From positions 224,130-288,129 of the forward strand of contig JAGTXK010000026.1 of the NCBI GenBank assembly GCA_019096195.1: a stretch of 64,000 nucleotides of DNA. Direction: 5' to 3'. The notes under the pieces are model-generated. The model saw only the letters and a program-made list of their open reading frames with translations, was not told where the DNA came from and did not search any database. The stretch's first letter is position 1. Each line of letters begins with the position of its first letter. The translations under genes and the position numbers were made by a program. This stretch comes from Boletus sp. NGJ (taxonomy: Eukaryota > Basidiomycota > Agaricomycetes > Boletales > Boletaceae). Positions 36,825-47,456 of this stretch are shown here, piece by piece.

Positions 36825-37306
36825 TGTAATAATATAGGAAATTTTCAAACTTTTCGAACACACACTTACTTTTCATTCTCTTCAAATCTTTCCTTCATAA
36901 GTCACGTGACTGTGCACGTGACCGTGGAAACATATCACATGACAGGTCTAGAACCTATGACGTCATATGACATCATACCTCATGTGATCCACGACCTTTT
37001 AATTTCCGCTCTTCTCACACAGCCCTATTAATCTCCGTCCTACCATACGTAGTAATTTATCACACGCACAGCATGGTCCGTGCACACTTTCCTCATGTAT
37101 ATAAACTAGCACTTTGACGACTGGAATCCCCAGTCTAATCCACTTGTACTTTCCTCCAACAATCCATTAGCTTCGGTCTTCAGGCCGTCGTAGGGTTGGG
37201 AACATACAGGACTAAGACTCCCCACCTGATTCGTTCAGCCAGGACACGTGTAGCCTGCGACGCATTTCCGAGCCTTGTGGTGTGCTTTCCGAAAGGATTC
37301 ATAACA
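36825..37306 (+). repeat. 3' LTR of gypsy element 1
   Basis: 482 bp copy of the 5' LTR. I see one substitution (CATTTTC to CATTCTC near the start) and a 2 bp length difference just before the TATA-like box. This level of similarity means recent insertion. Confidence 0.9.
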
Positions 37307-37368
37307 GTTAGAGTTACATGAAGGGCCTGCGTCCCTATTTATAGGCCTTATCCATCTAGGGCAGGCTT

Positions 37369-37961
37369 TGTTATGACTACCCCGGGTAGGGACAGGCGTT
37401 AACTTGGATGGTTGAGTAGTGACGAGCTACCGGGGTCGAGAGAGGTAGCTTCAGGGAGCTACGGGACAAAGGTGGCCCTTGGTTGGGTCAAAGGTTCGGC
37501 GACAGAGGGTCTTCCTAGTCGCGGGGTCAAGGGTTCGACAACAAAGGGTCTTCCTAGTCGTAGTCAAGGGTTCACTCAGAGAGTGAAGACGAGACGTAGA
37601 AGAAGCGTTCACTCGAAGTGGAACGACGACTTTTAGAGGTCCGGAGAGGCGATGATGAAAGTTCACCAAGTAGGTGTAAATTGGGGGATCGACTACAGAG
37701 GCTGGGTTTATATACATACTGAGATGTGGGAAAGGATGAATAAGCCGCAGCACCAGGAAGATCCTATGGAGTGGGAAATAGAAGGGATCCCTTGTGTGGA
37801 GTTGGCGTAGAAGTACAAATGATGCACAAGGTGCGAAGGTCGGCCTTGACTACACGGAGTCTCACTGTGTAGTAAATGGTCCAAGGGGAATTCAAGAGGA
37901 CGAGATGAGGATGAGGACGATTGAAGGGAAGAAAAAGGAGGAAAAAGGAGGAAACGTAACA
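37369..37961 (-). repeat. 3' LTR of gypsy element 2
   Basis: 593 bp, TGTTATGACTACCCC...GGAAACGTAACA on the plus strand. The adjacent ATTACCCCCCTGTTAC is the polypurine tract read from the other strand. Confidence 0.9.
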
Positions 37962-37999
37962 TTACCCCCCTGTTACATGTGAAGTACCACTGAACGACT

Positions 38000-39157
38000 C
38001 TAATCCAAACCGCGATAGGACCCGCAGGGGGATCCGGTCATGTTACTCATGGCTGCACTGTCAAAAATGTCTGGGTCGTCGTAGGGGTCGGTCGGTGTGG
38101 TGGGTTGGGTCTGACGTGTAACCTGTGCGGTAAGATGATGGAAAAAGGAGCAGCGGCGAGCGAGTTGGGTGCTGTGGATGGGGGGAGGAGGTACACGTCG
38201 GACTGAATGGGATGAGGATGATGCACGACCAGAGGATGAGGACGAAGACAACGGGGTCTGTGGGTTCAAACGTCGGCATAGGGGGCAGTGTGCTTGAGTA
38301 TGACCGGGTTCCCAACGTAAGCATTGGGGGCATTGGTAAACGGGGCAATGGACGCGTAGGTGACCTAGACAGTGACATTGATAGCAAGCCTTGGCGTAGC
38401 GAGGATGGGAAGGTCCCAATGGGACTGCCCCTCCGCGACCAGTCCAATAGGCTTCCTCACGGCGGACGACCGCAAGTTCTTTGTCGCCTAGAGGGGACGA
38501 TGAGGCAGACGGTGTGGAGGGTGCAGGAGGCATTGCTGAGATGGGACGGTTAGCCAGGTCCCTCATGTATCGGTCGAGGTCGTCCAGGAGCTTGACGGCT
38601 CCGAGCTGATGGAGGGCATTTAGGAGTGCTGCTTTCAGCTCACCGGATATGCCCCGGAGGCGTAGTTGGGTTAGGGATAGGTGGGCGTTGGCGGTGGTGC
38701 GGTTGGCGATGGACTCTAGGGCGGCCGATTGCAAGTATGCCTTGTAGAGGGAGTATAAGGGGGAGGCATAGTCTAGGTGGGCCCCAAGCCCTAGTGCCAT
38801 GCGGGGATCTTTGAGGTTTTCAGTGAGGCGGGTGACCTCGGCCAGGTCTGGGAAGTCGTTGCGAAGACGTGTGTCGTAGATAGGGACGTCCACCGACATG
38901 ATTGGTGTCGGGGTGGAGGCTAGCGAGACCGGTGTCGGTGGGCGTGGAAGGCGAGGTTCGCCGCGGGGAGAAGGTAACAGAGGAGAATGAGGACGAGAGT
39001 AGTCGTCAAGAGGGGAGTTAGAACGTGAGAGTGATGAAGGAGAGGAGAGAGTAGGAGATACAGTACGGCTACCAGGTATCGTAGAAAGAAAATGTGGGGA
39101 GGGAGATAGGGCGGCATCGGAGAAAGTCGTTGTCTCAACAGTGAAGGGGGTGGTCAT
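38000..39157 (-). CDS. Extra 3' ORF of gypsy element 2: zinc-knuckle protein
   Basis: Uninterrupted 385-codon frame downstream of pol. Its ATG overlaps the pol stop as ATGA (39157-39154). Residues 1-90 are Ser/Pro-rich and 90-215 helical (VTRLTENLKDPRMALGLGAH; LSLTQLRLRGISGELKAALL). From about residue 262 comes a cysteine cluster: CYQCHCLGHLRVHC (a perfect CX2CX4HX4C knuckle) followed by CPQCLRWEPGHTQAHC (CX2CX6HX4C) and CPLC. The tail is Ser-rich then acidic. Not a duplicate of this element's Gag, whose knuckle is CFHCRQPGHITTAC. By inference a nucleic-acid-binding accessory protein; its role is unknown to me. It is the only fully open long frame of the element. Confidence 0.8.
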   Translation of the reverse strand: MTTPFTVETTTFSDAALSPSPHFLSTIPGSRTVSPTLSSPSSLSRSNSPLDDYSRPHSPLLPSPRGEPRLPRPPTPVSLASTPTPIMSVDVPIYDTRLRNDFPDLAEVTRLTENLKDPRMALGLGAHLDYASPLYSLYKAYLQSAALESIANRTTANAHLSLTQLRLRGISGELKAALLNALHQLGAVKLLDDLDRYMRDLANRPISAMPPAPSTPSASSSPLGDKELAVVRREEAYWTGRGGAVPLGPSHPRYAKACYQCHCLGHLRVHCPVYQCPQCLRWEPGHTQAHCPLCRRLNPQTPLSSSSSSGRASSSSHSVRRVPPPPIHSTQLARRCSFFHHLTAQVTRQTQPTTPTDPYDDPDIFDSAAMSNMTGSPCGSYRGLD

Positions 39158-42100
39158 GGTATGAGTTGGAGTGAGGCGATGGAGGGGAATGTCCTAGGGT
39201 GTCTCTTCTTATAGTCGAGCAGAGCGGACTTGGCATGTTTCAGATCCCACTCGGGGACCCAAGAATCCTCTTCTGCGGAGTACCCTTTCCATCGGATCAG
39301 GAAGGAACGGCAAGACGGGGAGCCGCGATGTTGTAGGATTTTATCGATTTCATATTCTTCTTCGCCGGCTATTAATTCAGGTGGTGGCGTTATGAAATGT
39401 TTGCCATATACGGCATTCTCGTGGCAAGGGGAGAGGAGCGATGCATGGAAGACCGGGTGGATCTTCCACGTGGTTGGGAGGCGGAGTTTGTAGACGATGG
39501 GGGATAGGACGTGTGTGACAGTGAATGGGCCCTCTCGTTTTGGTGCAAACTTCGGGTTGGCAATGGAGTGTTTCAGGTTCCTGGCTTCTAGCCAAACCTT
39601 GTCACCTTTCTTGAATGGGGTGAAACCGTGGCGAGTATGCCATGACCTGTCGTGCGAGTTCATGTGCGGCTAGGGCTTCGTCCCTAGCAGCTGAGAGTTT
39701 CTGGATGCGCTCTTCTAGAGTGGGGATCGTGGAGTCGGGAACGACCGAAGGGAGGGCACGGGGTTTGTATCCCATCAGGAGGAAGAACGGAGATTGTCCA
39801 GTGACGGAGTGGGGTCGGTGGTTATGGGTAAATTCGGCGTGAGAGATCTTCTTGGCCCATGTAGTGGGTTCGTTGCCGCAGAAGATCCGGAGGTAAGTTT
39901 CGATCTCTTGGTTGACCCGTTCCGTTTCTCCGTCAGATTGAGGGTGATATGCGGTGGAGAGGGAAAGGTCGTACTTCAGGAGCTTTCCAAGTTCTTTGGC
40001 GAAGGCTGAGGCGAACTGGGGTCCTCGGTCGGAGATAATCTTGTCGTAGAGGCCGAAGTGGAGGTACACTTTGTGGAAGAAGAGTGTCGCGATTCCTTCT
40101 GCGGTGACTGATTTCTTCATGGGGCATAGAATTACCCCCTTAGTAAGCCCGTGGTCGACCACGACCAATAGTGAATCGAAGCCGGAGGAGAGGGGTAGGT
40201 CCGTGATGAGATCGCAGGACACCTGGCGGAAGGGCAGGGTGGCAGTGGAACGGATAGGGGTCAGGGGGGGTACCGTCGGGTGCGTGTTGGCCTTGTGTTG
40301 CTGGCAGGTCGGGCAGCCAGAGACATAGGCGCGGACATAAGAGGCGAGGCCCGGCCACCAGAAATCGGCGGACACAAGCTGCCGGGTTTTCAGGTAGCCG
40401 GGGTGACCAGCTGATTCGTGGTCGTGGCAGCGGTGGAGGATGGAGCGCCGGAGGGAGTCGTCTGGCGGGACGTAGACGCGGTTGCGGTAGGATAGAAGGC
40501 CGTCCACGTACGACCAGTCAGAAAGGCGGGCACGGAGGAACGCGGGTGCCGAGGTGTCTGTTGCCTGGAGGTGTTGAAGGACGAGGGGGTCGGACAGGGA
40601 GGATCGCTGGATGAGGGATGCCAGCGAGGTGTCAATCAAGTTGACGAACATGGAGGGGGGAAGGAGCGTGACGCCCTCGTTGTCCGTGTCGGTCGTCGGG
40701 ATGAGGTCGGGGCGACGGGATAAGGCATCCGGCCCGGCAAGCAGGCGGCCGGGGACATGGGTGATTTTGAGATCAAAATCGGCGAGGTCGAGAAGCCAGC
40801 GGGCTTGCCGGCGATTGAGGTTTTGGGGGGACTTAAAGTAGAGCAGGTTCTTATGATCTGTAAAAACCTGTACGGGGAAGGGGGAGCCATACAAGTAGTG
40901 GCGCCAAGATTTCAGTGCGCGGATGACGGCGAGGAGTTCGCGGTCGTAGATGTCGTAATTCCGTTCGGCGGGGGAGAAGGACTGTGAGAGGTACGAGCAG
41001 GGATGCCAGTCACCGTTGGCATCGGTCTGCAGGAGGATGGCGCCGGTGGCGTACTTCGAGGCGTCCGTGGCGATGGCGAAGGGGGCGGAGAAGTCGGGGA
41101 GGTGAAGGACTGGTTTTGCCAGGAAGAGACGTTTGAGGTGGTCGAACGCATTCTGGCATTCGCTCGACCAGGCCCAGGGGTGGTTGAGTTTCGTGAGGTC
41201 GATAAGGGGGCGGGCGATCGTGGAGTAGTCGGGGATGAATCGCCGGTAGAAGTTGGCGAAGCCGAGGAACGATCGGACTCCCGCGACCTTGGTGAGGGGC
41301 AGGCCATTTGGCGATTCCGTCAAGTTTGACAGGGTCCATAGCCAATTGGTTGGGACGGACAATCATGCCGAGGTACTCTACCTCGTCGGTGGCGAAGGTA
41401 CATTTTTCAAGTTTGAGGTGGAGGTCGAGTTCGGTCATCCGTTGGAGGACACGCTTGGTTCGCTCAGTATGCAGAGCATCGTCTGGGGAGAAGATAAGGA
41501 GGTCGTCCATGTAGATGATGAGCCAGCCTTCGGCGATCATGTCTCGGAAGGAGTCATTCATGAATCGCTGGAAGGTCGCGGGGGAGTTGCATAGGCCGAA
41601 GAACATGACGGTAGGTTCGTAGAGGCCTCGATGTGTGACGAAGGCGGCCTTCCATTGGTGACCACCCTTGATGCGCACGTTGTTGTATCCCCAACGGACG
41701 TCGAACTTGGTGAAGGTTGTCGCTCCCTTGAGTTTGTCGATGAGGTTCGAGACCAAGGGGAGAGGGTAGGCGTCGCGAACAGTATGTTCGTTGACGTATC
41801 GGTAGTCCTGGCATGGGCGGAGGTCGCCGTTCTTCTTTTTGACGAAGAAGAAAGGGGATGCTTGAGGGGGAGGTTGACGGGCGAATCTTTCCCGTTTTGA
41901 GGTGTTCATCAAGGAATTCTTTAGTCACTTTCTGTTCATCAAGGAATTCTTCGGTCACTTTCTGTTCATGGGGGGAAAGGGGGTACACCTTCCCGATCTT
42001 CGGGACAAAGGTCTCCTTGACGTTGATTTCGTGGTCATAGGGGCGTGATGGGGGGACATGGTCGGTGGCTTCCTTTGAGAAGACGGAGGCGTAATCAGCA

Positions 42101-42837
42101 TACGCTGCCGGGAGGGTTGGTTTGGGTTTGGCCTTCTCAGCGGCCTCTGCAAGCTCGGTTGCGACCGTGATTTTGGCGACGGTGGAGGCGGCGACATATT
42201 TGTATTGCCCTCGGATGATTCGGTGTAGGACGCGATTTCGGTTCGCATTCCGTAGATATTCTCGTTCTTCGGTTTCCTTCTGGAGGAAGCCGCGGAGATG
42301 GTGGCAGGTTCGGAGGTTGATGTCTATGTGACCGGGCCTGGATGCGGACTCGTCTTTCTCGGCGGGGAGGGGTTTGGTCCTTGTGTGGTAGAGGTCGGCG
42401 GATTGGTCGAGGGTTTCATCGAGGGTGAGGGTATTAGCTGCCCAGTCGATGGTTGGGTTGCACGAGCGGAGCCAGGGTTGGCCGAGGATGACGTTTTCCT
42501 GTCCACAGGAGATGACGTGGAGGGTTGTCCTCATGAGGACGCCCTTAATGTCCACGAAGAGATCACAGGTGAACTTGATATCCCCGTTCTTGTTGAACGA
42601 GGTGTCAGCGTTTCGGACGCGGATGGGGGTGTGAAGTCGTGTGGTGGGGAGTTTGTGTTTTCGCACGAACTGATAGTCGACGCAGGAGATTTCCGCGCCG
42701 CTATCTACGAGGGCTCTGGTGTTGACGGCTTTCTTAGCGTGTGCAGGAACGAGAAGTTGAACGGGGATGCGAATGCCTTTCAATTTCGATTCTACTGTTA
42801 CAGCGGCACAACTAAGAGAAGGGGAAACATGCGTCAA
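39154..42837 (-). pseudogene. pol of gypsy element 2 (PR-RT-RH-IN-chromodomain), frameshifted
   Basis: Domains in order on the minus strand: protease with ALVDSGAEISCVDYQF (about 42710); RT with CQDYRYVNEHTVRDAYPLPL, FDVRWGYNNVRI and the catalytic YMDDLLIF (about 41510); RNase H with ATDASKYATGAILL and VQVFTDHKNLLYF; integrase with HPGYLKTRQLV, SGCPTCQQHK, SCDLITDLP, IISDRGPQFAS and YHPQSDGETERVNQE; and a chromodomain EYEIDKILQHRG...FLIRWKGYSAEEDSWVPE (about 39350-39230). Frame changes near 41870, 41290 and 39640. A 30 bp tandem duplication (41905-41964) doubles the EQKVTEEFLDE peptide between protease and RT. Confidence 0.9.
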
Positions 42838-42851
42838 AGGTGTTCCCCTCT

Positions 42852-44007
42852 TTAAAAACCCGAGGAGACCTGTCCGACGGTTTCTCCGTCAGAGTCTCCC
42901 TCTTCTTGTTCGACAACCCTGACTTTCTTGGCAGGGGGGTTCTTCACCTTTCTGATGGGGGAGGTGAAGGTGGTGCATGCCGTGGTGATGTGACCTGGTT
43001 GGCGACAGTGGAAGCAAAGTTTTTGGTCGAAGCAGCGTTTTCGCTCTTCGGGGGTCAGCTTGGGGATGGAGACGGCGTCGACGTCCATGGCGTCAGGGTC
43101 TCGAGGTTTGGAGGAGGTGGGCGAAGAGAAGGAGTGGTAGGTATGCGCGGATGGTTTACTGCTCCTTTTAGCGATTTCATCGGCTCTTTCCCATTGGGTT
43201 TGGAAGTGGATGGCACGGGAGTACCATTCTTCGATGGTGGTGGGTACGGTGTCCATGGACATGATCTGTCGCATAAGCCCCGGTGGGATTCCAGCGGAAT
43301 AGTACCCGATGAGGACGTTCGGGTCGGTGATCTTGGCGAGGGCGGCATTGTTCTGGAACTCGGAGGTGTATTGCATGAGGGGGGGGGGAATACAAGTTGT
43401 CTCGCTTCTTGGTCATTCATTTGGTGGACAGCCAAGCGATGGCGTTCCCAGTGGTGTCTCGGTGTTTGAATGCCTTTTCAAAGGCGGTGACGAAGTCGGC
43501 GAAGGACCCGAGGGTGATGGTGATGCCATTGATGGCGTTTTGTCGATAGGTGGTAGCCCAGGTGAGGGCTGGCCCTTTGGTCATATAGGATAGGGCGAAG
43601 GCTATCTGTTTAGCATCAGTGTCGTAGACCTTGGCGTTGACGTAGAGGTAGAACTGGACTGTGTTCAACCATGATACTGAGGTGTCAAAGGAGCCATCAT
43701 AGGCTTTGGGGGTGCCGATGCGGAGCTCGGTTGGTCGAGTTGCTGAGGACATCGGTGATAGGGGAGGGGGTGGTACTGAGAATGAGGGTACTGCCGTCAA
43801 CGGTGTTAGAGACGGTGGGGTGGGAGTTCTTGGTAAACGTAGGCGATCTGAGAGTTGGTGTGACAGATCGAGGGCCACGTCCTGTTGTTGTTGGGACGGA
43901 AGGTCAAGGTCGAGGTCGGTGTCTGGTGATCCTTCTTGGTCAGAAGAATTGTCGTCAGTGGGAGGTGTCTCGGCACGTGCATGAGGGTTCCACCACGCAG
44001 GGTTCAA
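42852..44007 (-). pseudogene. gag of gypsy element 2, one frameshift
   Basis: Starts MNPAWWNPHARAETPPTDDN at 44007. A capsid-like part has RIGTPKAYDGSFDTSVSWLN and FALSYMTKGPALTWATTY. The frame breaks near 43380 at a run of ten G, and resumes as MQYTSEFQNNAALAKITDPN through the CCHC knuckle CFHCRQPGHITTAC (about 43020-42980) to an acidic end. Typical Ty3/gypsy retrotransposon-gag layout. The break at a homopolymer could be real or a sequencing error. Confidence 0.86.
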
Positions 44008-44081
44008 GGTGGGACGTTGGCGAGCAATGGTGGGTGGAGGATTATGACAACGATAACCTCAATATAAGAATTTACACCTTT

Positions 44082-44674
44082 TGTTACAACTACCCCGGGT
44101 AGGGACAGGCGTTAACTTGGATGGTCGAGTAGCGACGAGCTACCGGGGTCGAGAGAGGTAGCTTCAGGGAGCTACGGGACAAAGGTGGCCCTTGGTTGGG
44201 TCAAGGGTTCGGCGACAGAGGGTCTTCCTAGTCGCGGAGTCAAGGGTTCGACAACAAAGGGTCTTCCTAGTCGTAGTCAAGGGTTCACTCAGAGAGTGAA
44301 GACGAGACGTAGAAGAAGCGTTCACTCGAAGTGGAACGACGACTTTTAGAGGTCTGGAGAGGCGATGATGAAAGTTCACCAAGTAGGTGTAAATTGGGGG
44401 ATCGACTACAGAGACTGGGTTTATATACATACTGAGATGTGGGAAAGGATGAATAAGCCGTAGCACCGGGAAGATCCTATGGAGTGGGAAATAGAAGGGA
44501 TCCCTCGTGTGGAGTCGGCGTAGAAGTACAAATGATGCACGAGGTGCGAAGGTCGGCCTTGACTACACAGAGTCTCACTGTGTAGTAAATGGTCCAAGGG
44601 GAATTCAAGAGGACGAGATGAGGACGAGGACGATTGAAGGGAAGAAAAAGGAGGAAAAAGGAGGAAACGTAACA
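44082..44674 (-). repeat. 5' LTR of gypsy element 2
   Basis: 593 bp, same length as the 3' LTR. Differences from it are transitions, most of them CG against TG or CA. Contains TTTATATACATAC on the plus strand near 44420, a TATA-like signal in the reverse direction. Confidence 0.9.
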
Positions 44675-45088
44675 GGCTTCGTAACAAATATAGTAATGTT
44701 TAGTCGCAGATGAAAGATTACTATAAGCGGATCAAGGCATGAGTCAAATGGGGAAAGTAGGAATACTGGGCTATGCACGAGAGAACATAGCCAAGGAGGC
44801 AATGTCTATGATCAGGTCAAAGAGGAAGAGAGCATGTATCAGGTGAAATAGGAAGGCGGTGTCCATACCAAATGGGTAGGTTCCTAAAGAGGAAGTTATG
44901 AATAACTTCCTAGAAAGGTAGTTCCGGATGGGGCAATGCCTGGGTCGGTGTCGTGGGGGAATCCCAGGGGAATCCCTGGTCAGAGTCGAAGAATAGGTCG
45001 TTCCATAGTCCTATGGGAGGAGAAGGAAGGGGAAAAGATGTACCCCCTTCATTAACCGTAACACATTGTTACCTGGCATAACACCTTG

Positions 45089-45942
45089 GGATGAAACAGA
45101 TACCAGGAAAGAAGGCAAATAAAACCCACATCACTGTCGGGTTCATGTGCAATGTGACTGGCACTGAGAAATGGCCCGTCTTTTTCATTGGCAAGTCGAA
45201 ATGCCCATGCTGTTTTTGGAACAAAACACCAGAGCAATATGGCTTCTGGTATTGTAACAATAAAACAGCATGGATGACAGCAGAGCTGTTTGAACAGTGA
45301 GCTCCAACTTTTACTAATGGTCTGTGTTGAATTCTAACATAGGACTCGGACACAGGTGGATCAAATACTATGACAAAATTTTTCGTGATCAGAATCAAAA
45401 GGTTTGCCTTTGGCTCAACAACTTCGCAGGCCACACCATCTCCTACAAGCCTACCAATATCCGCCTGGAATCATTTGCTCGGAATATGACTTCATTTGTA
45501 CAGCCACTCGACGCTGGCATCATTCGTTGCTTCAAGGCACACTATTGACGTGCATTTTGTCAACGTGTGGTTGAAATCAATGAGGCTGGAGAGGACGACA
45601 TCTACAAGATCAACTTGCTGGAAGTCATGACAATGGCAAAAGAGGCATGGGCTAACATCAGTTCTGAGACCATCAGGAACTGTTGGAAACATGCATTTCA
45701 GCCTGAGCTATCGTACATTTTGGACCATTTTCAGCTTAGAATTTAGAGATTCATACTGGTGGCATTGATCTAGCAAGTCCACATGCACAGCCTCCTCCAC
45801 CGCACTCACAGACCCAGCTGCATGGGAAATTATCACGGTGTTTGCAAATGGCATGATAACCTTGCCTGAAACTGAAGAGAAGCTTTCTTTGCACCTTGGT
45901 GACTGATTTAGCTTTCCACAATGGAAAGCTGTGTTCGATGAG
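45089..45942 (+). pseudogene. pogo transposase, middle part (DDE domain)
   Basis: Continues the interrupted transposase: GMKQIPGKKANKTHITVGFM, PVFFIGKSKCPCCFWNKTPE and NNKTAWMTAELFE. After an apparent short intron (about 45297-45345) it reads WIKYYDKIFRDQ, CLWLNNFAGHT, then MTSFVQPLDAGIIRCFKAHY. The position of the second catalytic Asp (usually LLLDNFSGH) is Asn here. A TGA directly after KAHY (45546) sits where the frame continues RAFCQRVVEINEAGED, so it looks like a CGA to TGA nonsense change. Inactive. Confidence 0.8.
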
Positions 45943-45947
45943 GTCTT

Positions 45948-46958
45948 TGTTACGCCAGGTAACAATGTGACACGCTCCCGTATAATCAACCCTGTTTGAT
46001 TATAGGACTAGCAGGACTTGAGGGGAAAATACCTCCAGAGGCCCAATGATTCCTCTGACTGGGGACCGCTGCTAGCTTTACGTAGAGTCCTGTCATTACC
46101 TCTACGACCAATGGCGGAGTCTTGGATTTACCAATGGTGGCACAATCCTCTGAGAAGGAAGGGCAGACCGGATGTGGAGGCCAGAGACTGGTTCTCTGGG
46201 CTTACACAGCCTAGTGCTGGTGGCAGAGTCCTGGGCTTATATGAGTTGCCAGTGGCAGAGTCCTGGGCTTACTGGGTCAGTGGCAGAGTCCTGACCAACA
46301 ATGACCAACCTCTGTTGGTCGTTGGAGTTGCCAAAGCTTTAGAAGCGAGTAGCGGCAACAAGGCCACACAAGTGCGTGGTGATGAGAAGGATGATCACGA
46401 GCACAAGGGCAATCACCTCCAGAGTGTGGGGAAGGCTTCTGAGGTGAAGTGGAACCTTAGTGGGAGAAGCTTGGTAGATTACACGGGAAGGAGTGTAGAT
46501 CTAGGTTAGAGTTACATGAAGGGCCCGCGTCCCTATTTATAGGCCTAGCCCATCTAGAGCAGGCTTCGTGACGAATATAGTAATAGTAAGTCACAGATGA
46601 AAGATTACTATAAGGAGATCAAGGCATCAGTCAAATGGAGGAAATAGGGACACTGGGCTGTGTATGAGAGAGCACAGCTGGGGAGGCAATGTCTATGATC
46701 GGATCAAGAAGGAAGAAGGCATATATCAATCAAAGAGTGAAATAGGGGAGGCAGTGTCCAGACCAAATGGGTAGCTTCCTAAAAAGGGAGTTACAAGTAA
46801 CTTCCTAGAAAGGAGGTTCTGGATGGGGTGATGTCTGAGTTGGTGTCATGGGGGAGTCCCAGGGGAATCCCTGGTCCAAGTCGAAGAATAGGTTGTCCCA
46901 TAGTCCTACAGGAGGTGAGGGAAGGGAAAAAGATGTACCCCCTTCAGTAACTGTAACA
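45948..46958 (+). mobile_element. Complete solo LTR, family A (1011 bp)
   Basis: TGTTACGCCAGGTAACAATG...TTCAGTAACTGTAACA, flanked by a perfect GTCTT duplication (45943-45947 and 46959-46963). It splits the pogo transposase: joining the flanks gives PQWKAVFDEVFQCEDDVC in one frame. It serves as reference for the broken family A copies at 28571, 30435, 63724 and 63790. Confidence 0.9.
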
Positions 46959-46963
46959 GTCTT

Positions 46964-47456
46964 CCAGTGTGAAGATGATGTCTGCGCTGCCACTGCTGCC
47001 ATTGAGACTCTGAAAAAAAGCCACCTCACTGTTGGGCCCCCCAGACCACCTTCCACTCAACCCTCAACCTGGTTGCTACTTTCTGAACTCGATCAAGTTG
47101 AGAAAGAACTCATGCAAGCTGTCGACAACCTCCATGGACTCAAGCGCATCCAAGAAACCCGCCCAACACTTGATGACCTTCTCAATCCTGCAGCAGAAAT
47201 GGAAGTTGGTGATTCACCATTCCAGTACCCTGGTGGTGATGACGAAATCATCGCAGAAGTGAAAAGGAACATGAAGAACAATCTGGAGGGTCAGCCCAAG
47301 CTGGATGGTGACAATGAAGATGATTCTGAGCCCAAATCTGAATCACAGATGCCACCACAGCAAGCACTCACTCTCTGTGCTCAGTTCAACACTCTATGCC
47401 TGCAATATGCCGACACTGACCGCCTTGACCTTTCTGCAATGCAGCGTCAGCTTTGA
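46964..47456 (+). pseudogene. pogo transposase, C-terminal part
   Basis: In frame after the solo LTR: CEDDVCAATAAIETLKKSHL, ELDQVEKELMQAVDNLHGLK, then an acidic stretch (PGGDDEIIAEVKRN; DGDNEDDSEPKSESQ) and the end LSAMQRQL at 47456. Acidic C-termini after the DDE domain are usual in pogo/CENP-B-like proteins. The inverted terminus of the transposon follows at 47760-47782. Confidence 0.72.

Larger units (their letters stand above)
30877..37306 (+). mobile_element. Ty3/gypsy chromovirus, element 1 (6.43 kb)
   Basis: Complete LTR retrotransposon: 5' LTR, gag, pol (protease, RT, RNase H, integrase, chromodomain) and 3' LTR, flanked by GTTAG (30872-30876 and 37307-37311). The polypurine tract AAAGAGGGGGTAG sits directly before the 3' LTR. 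Two bases after the 5' LTR comes TGGATTAGACTGCG, a possible primer-binding site (TGG start). The LTRs differ at only a few positions, yet gag and pol carry many frameshifts, so this copy cannot make its own proteins as read. Confidence 0.92.
37369..44674 (-). mobile_element. Ty3/gypsy chromovirus, element 2 (7.31 kb) with extra 3' ORF
   Basis: Flanked by GGCTT (37364-37368 and 44675-44679), inserted in the forward family A LTR. Both LTRs are 593 bp. In the element's own (minus) direction: 5' LTR 44674-44082, gag, protease-RT-RNase H-integrase-chromodomain, an additional zinc-knuckle ORF, a polypurine tract AGGGGGGTAA, and 3' LTR 37961-37369. The LTRs differ at about 15 positions, all transitions in my reading, so it is older than element 1. 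No TGG-type primer-binding site follows the 5' LTR (AAAGGTGTAAATTC instead). Confidence 0.92.
30435..45063 (+). mobile_element. LTR family A, forward copy, 5' end missing, split by two gypsy elements
   Basis: Pieces at about 30435-30876, 37307-37368 and 44675-45063 line up end to end with the complete solo LTR at 45948-46958 and finish in ..AACCGTAACA at 45063. The first roughly 130 bp of the LTR are absent. The piece starts inside a small palindrome (CGTAGAG..CTCTACG) where the reverse copy stops. Interrupted by gypsy element 1 (GTTAG duplication) and gypsy element 2 (GGCTT duplication). Confidence 0.8.
28571..45083 (-). mobile_element. LTR family A, reverse-oriented copy with nested insertions
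   Basis: Starts TGTTACGGTTACCAAAGG at 28571 and ends GGCATAACA at 45083, flanked by CCTTG on both sides (28566-28570, 45084-45088). The left part (28571-29369 and 30411-30441) is the reverse complement of the complete 1011 bp solo LTR at 45948-46958, and the final 20 bp (45064-45083) is its other terminus. Everything between is nested: a 1041 bp solo LTR and a forward copy of family A that itself contains two gypsy elements. No internal domain of a family A element is seen, so this was probably a solo LTR. Confidence 0.85.

Noticed and set aside
38212-43984. Many plus-strand Gly/Val/Arg-rich ORFs opposite gypsy element 2
   Set aside because: Complement of the GC-biased gag/pol/ORF3 coding strand; no independent motifs.
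28571-45083. A single giant (16.5 kb) inverted-repeat DNA transposon bounded by TGTTAC..GTAACA arms
   Set aside because: Arms match the ends of a 1011 bp solo LTR in opposite orientations, inner boundaries have their own 5 bp duplications, and the cargo is complete retrotransposons; nested LTRs explain it better.
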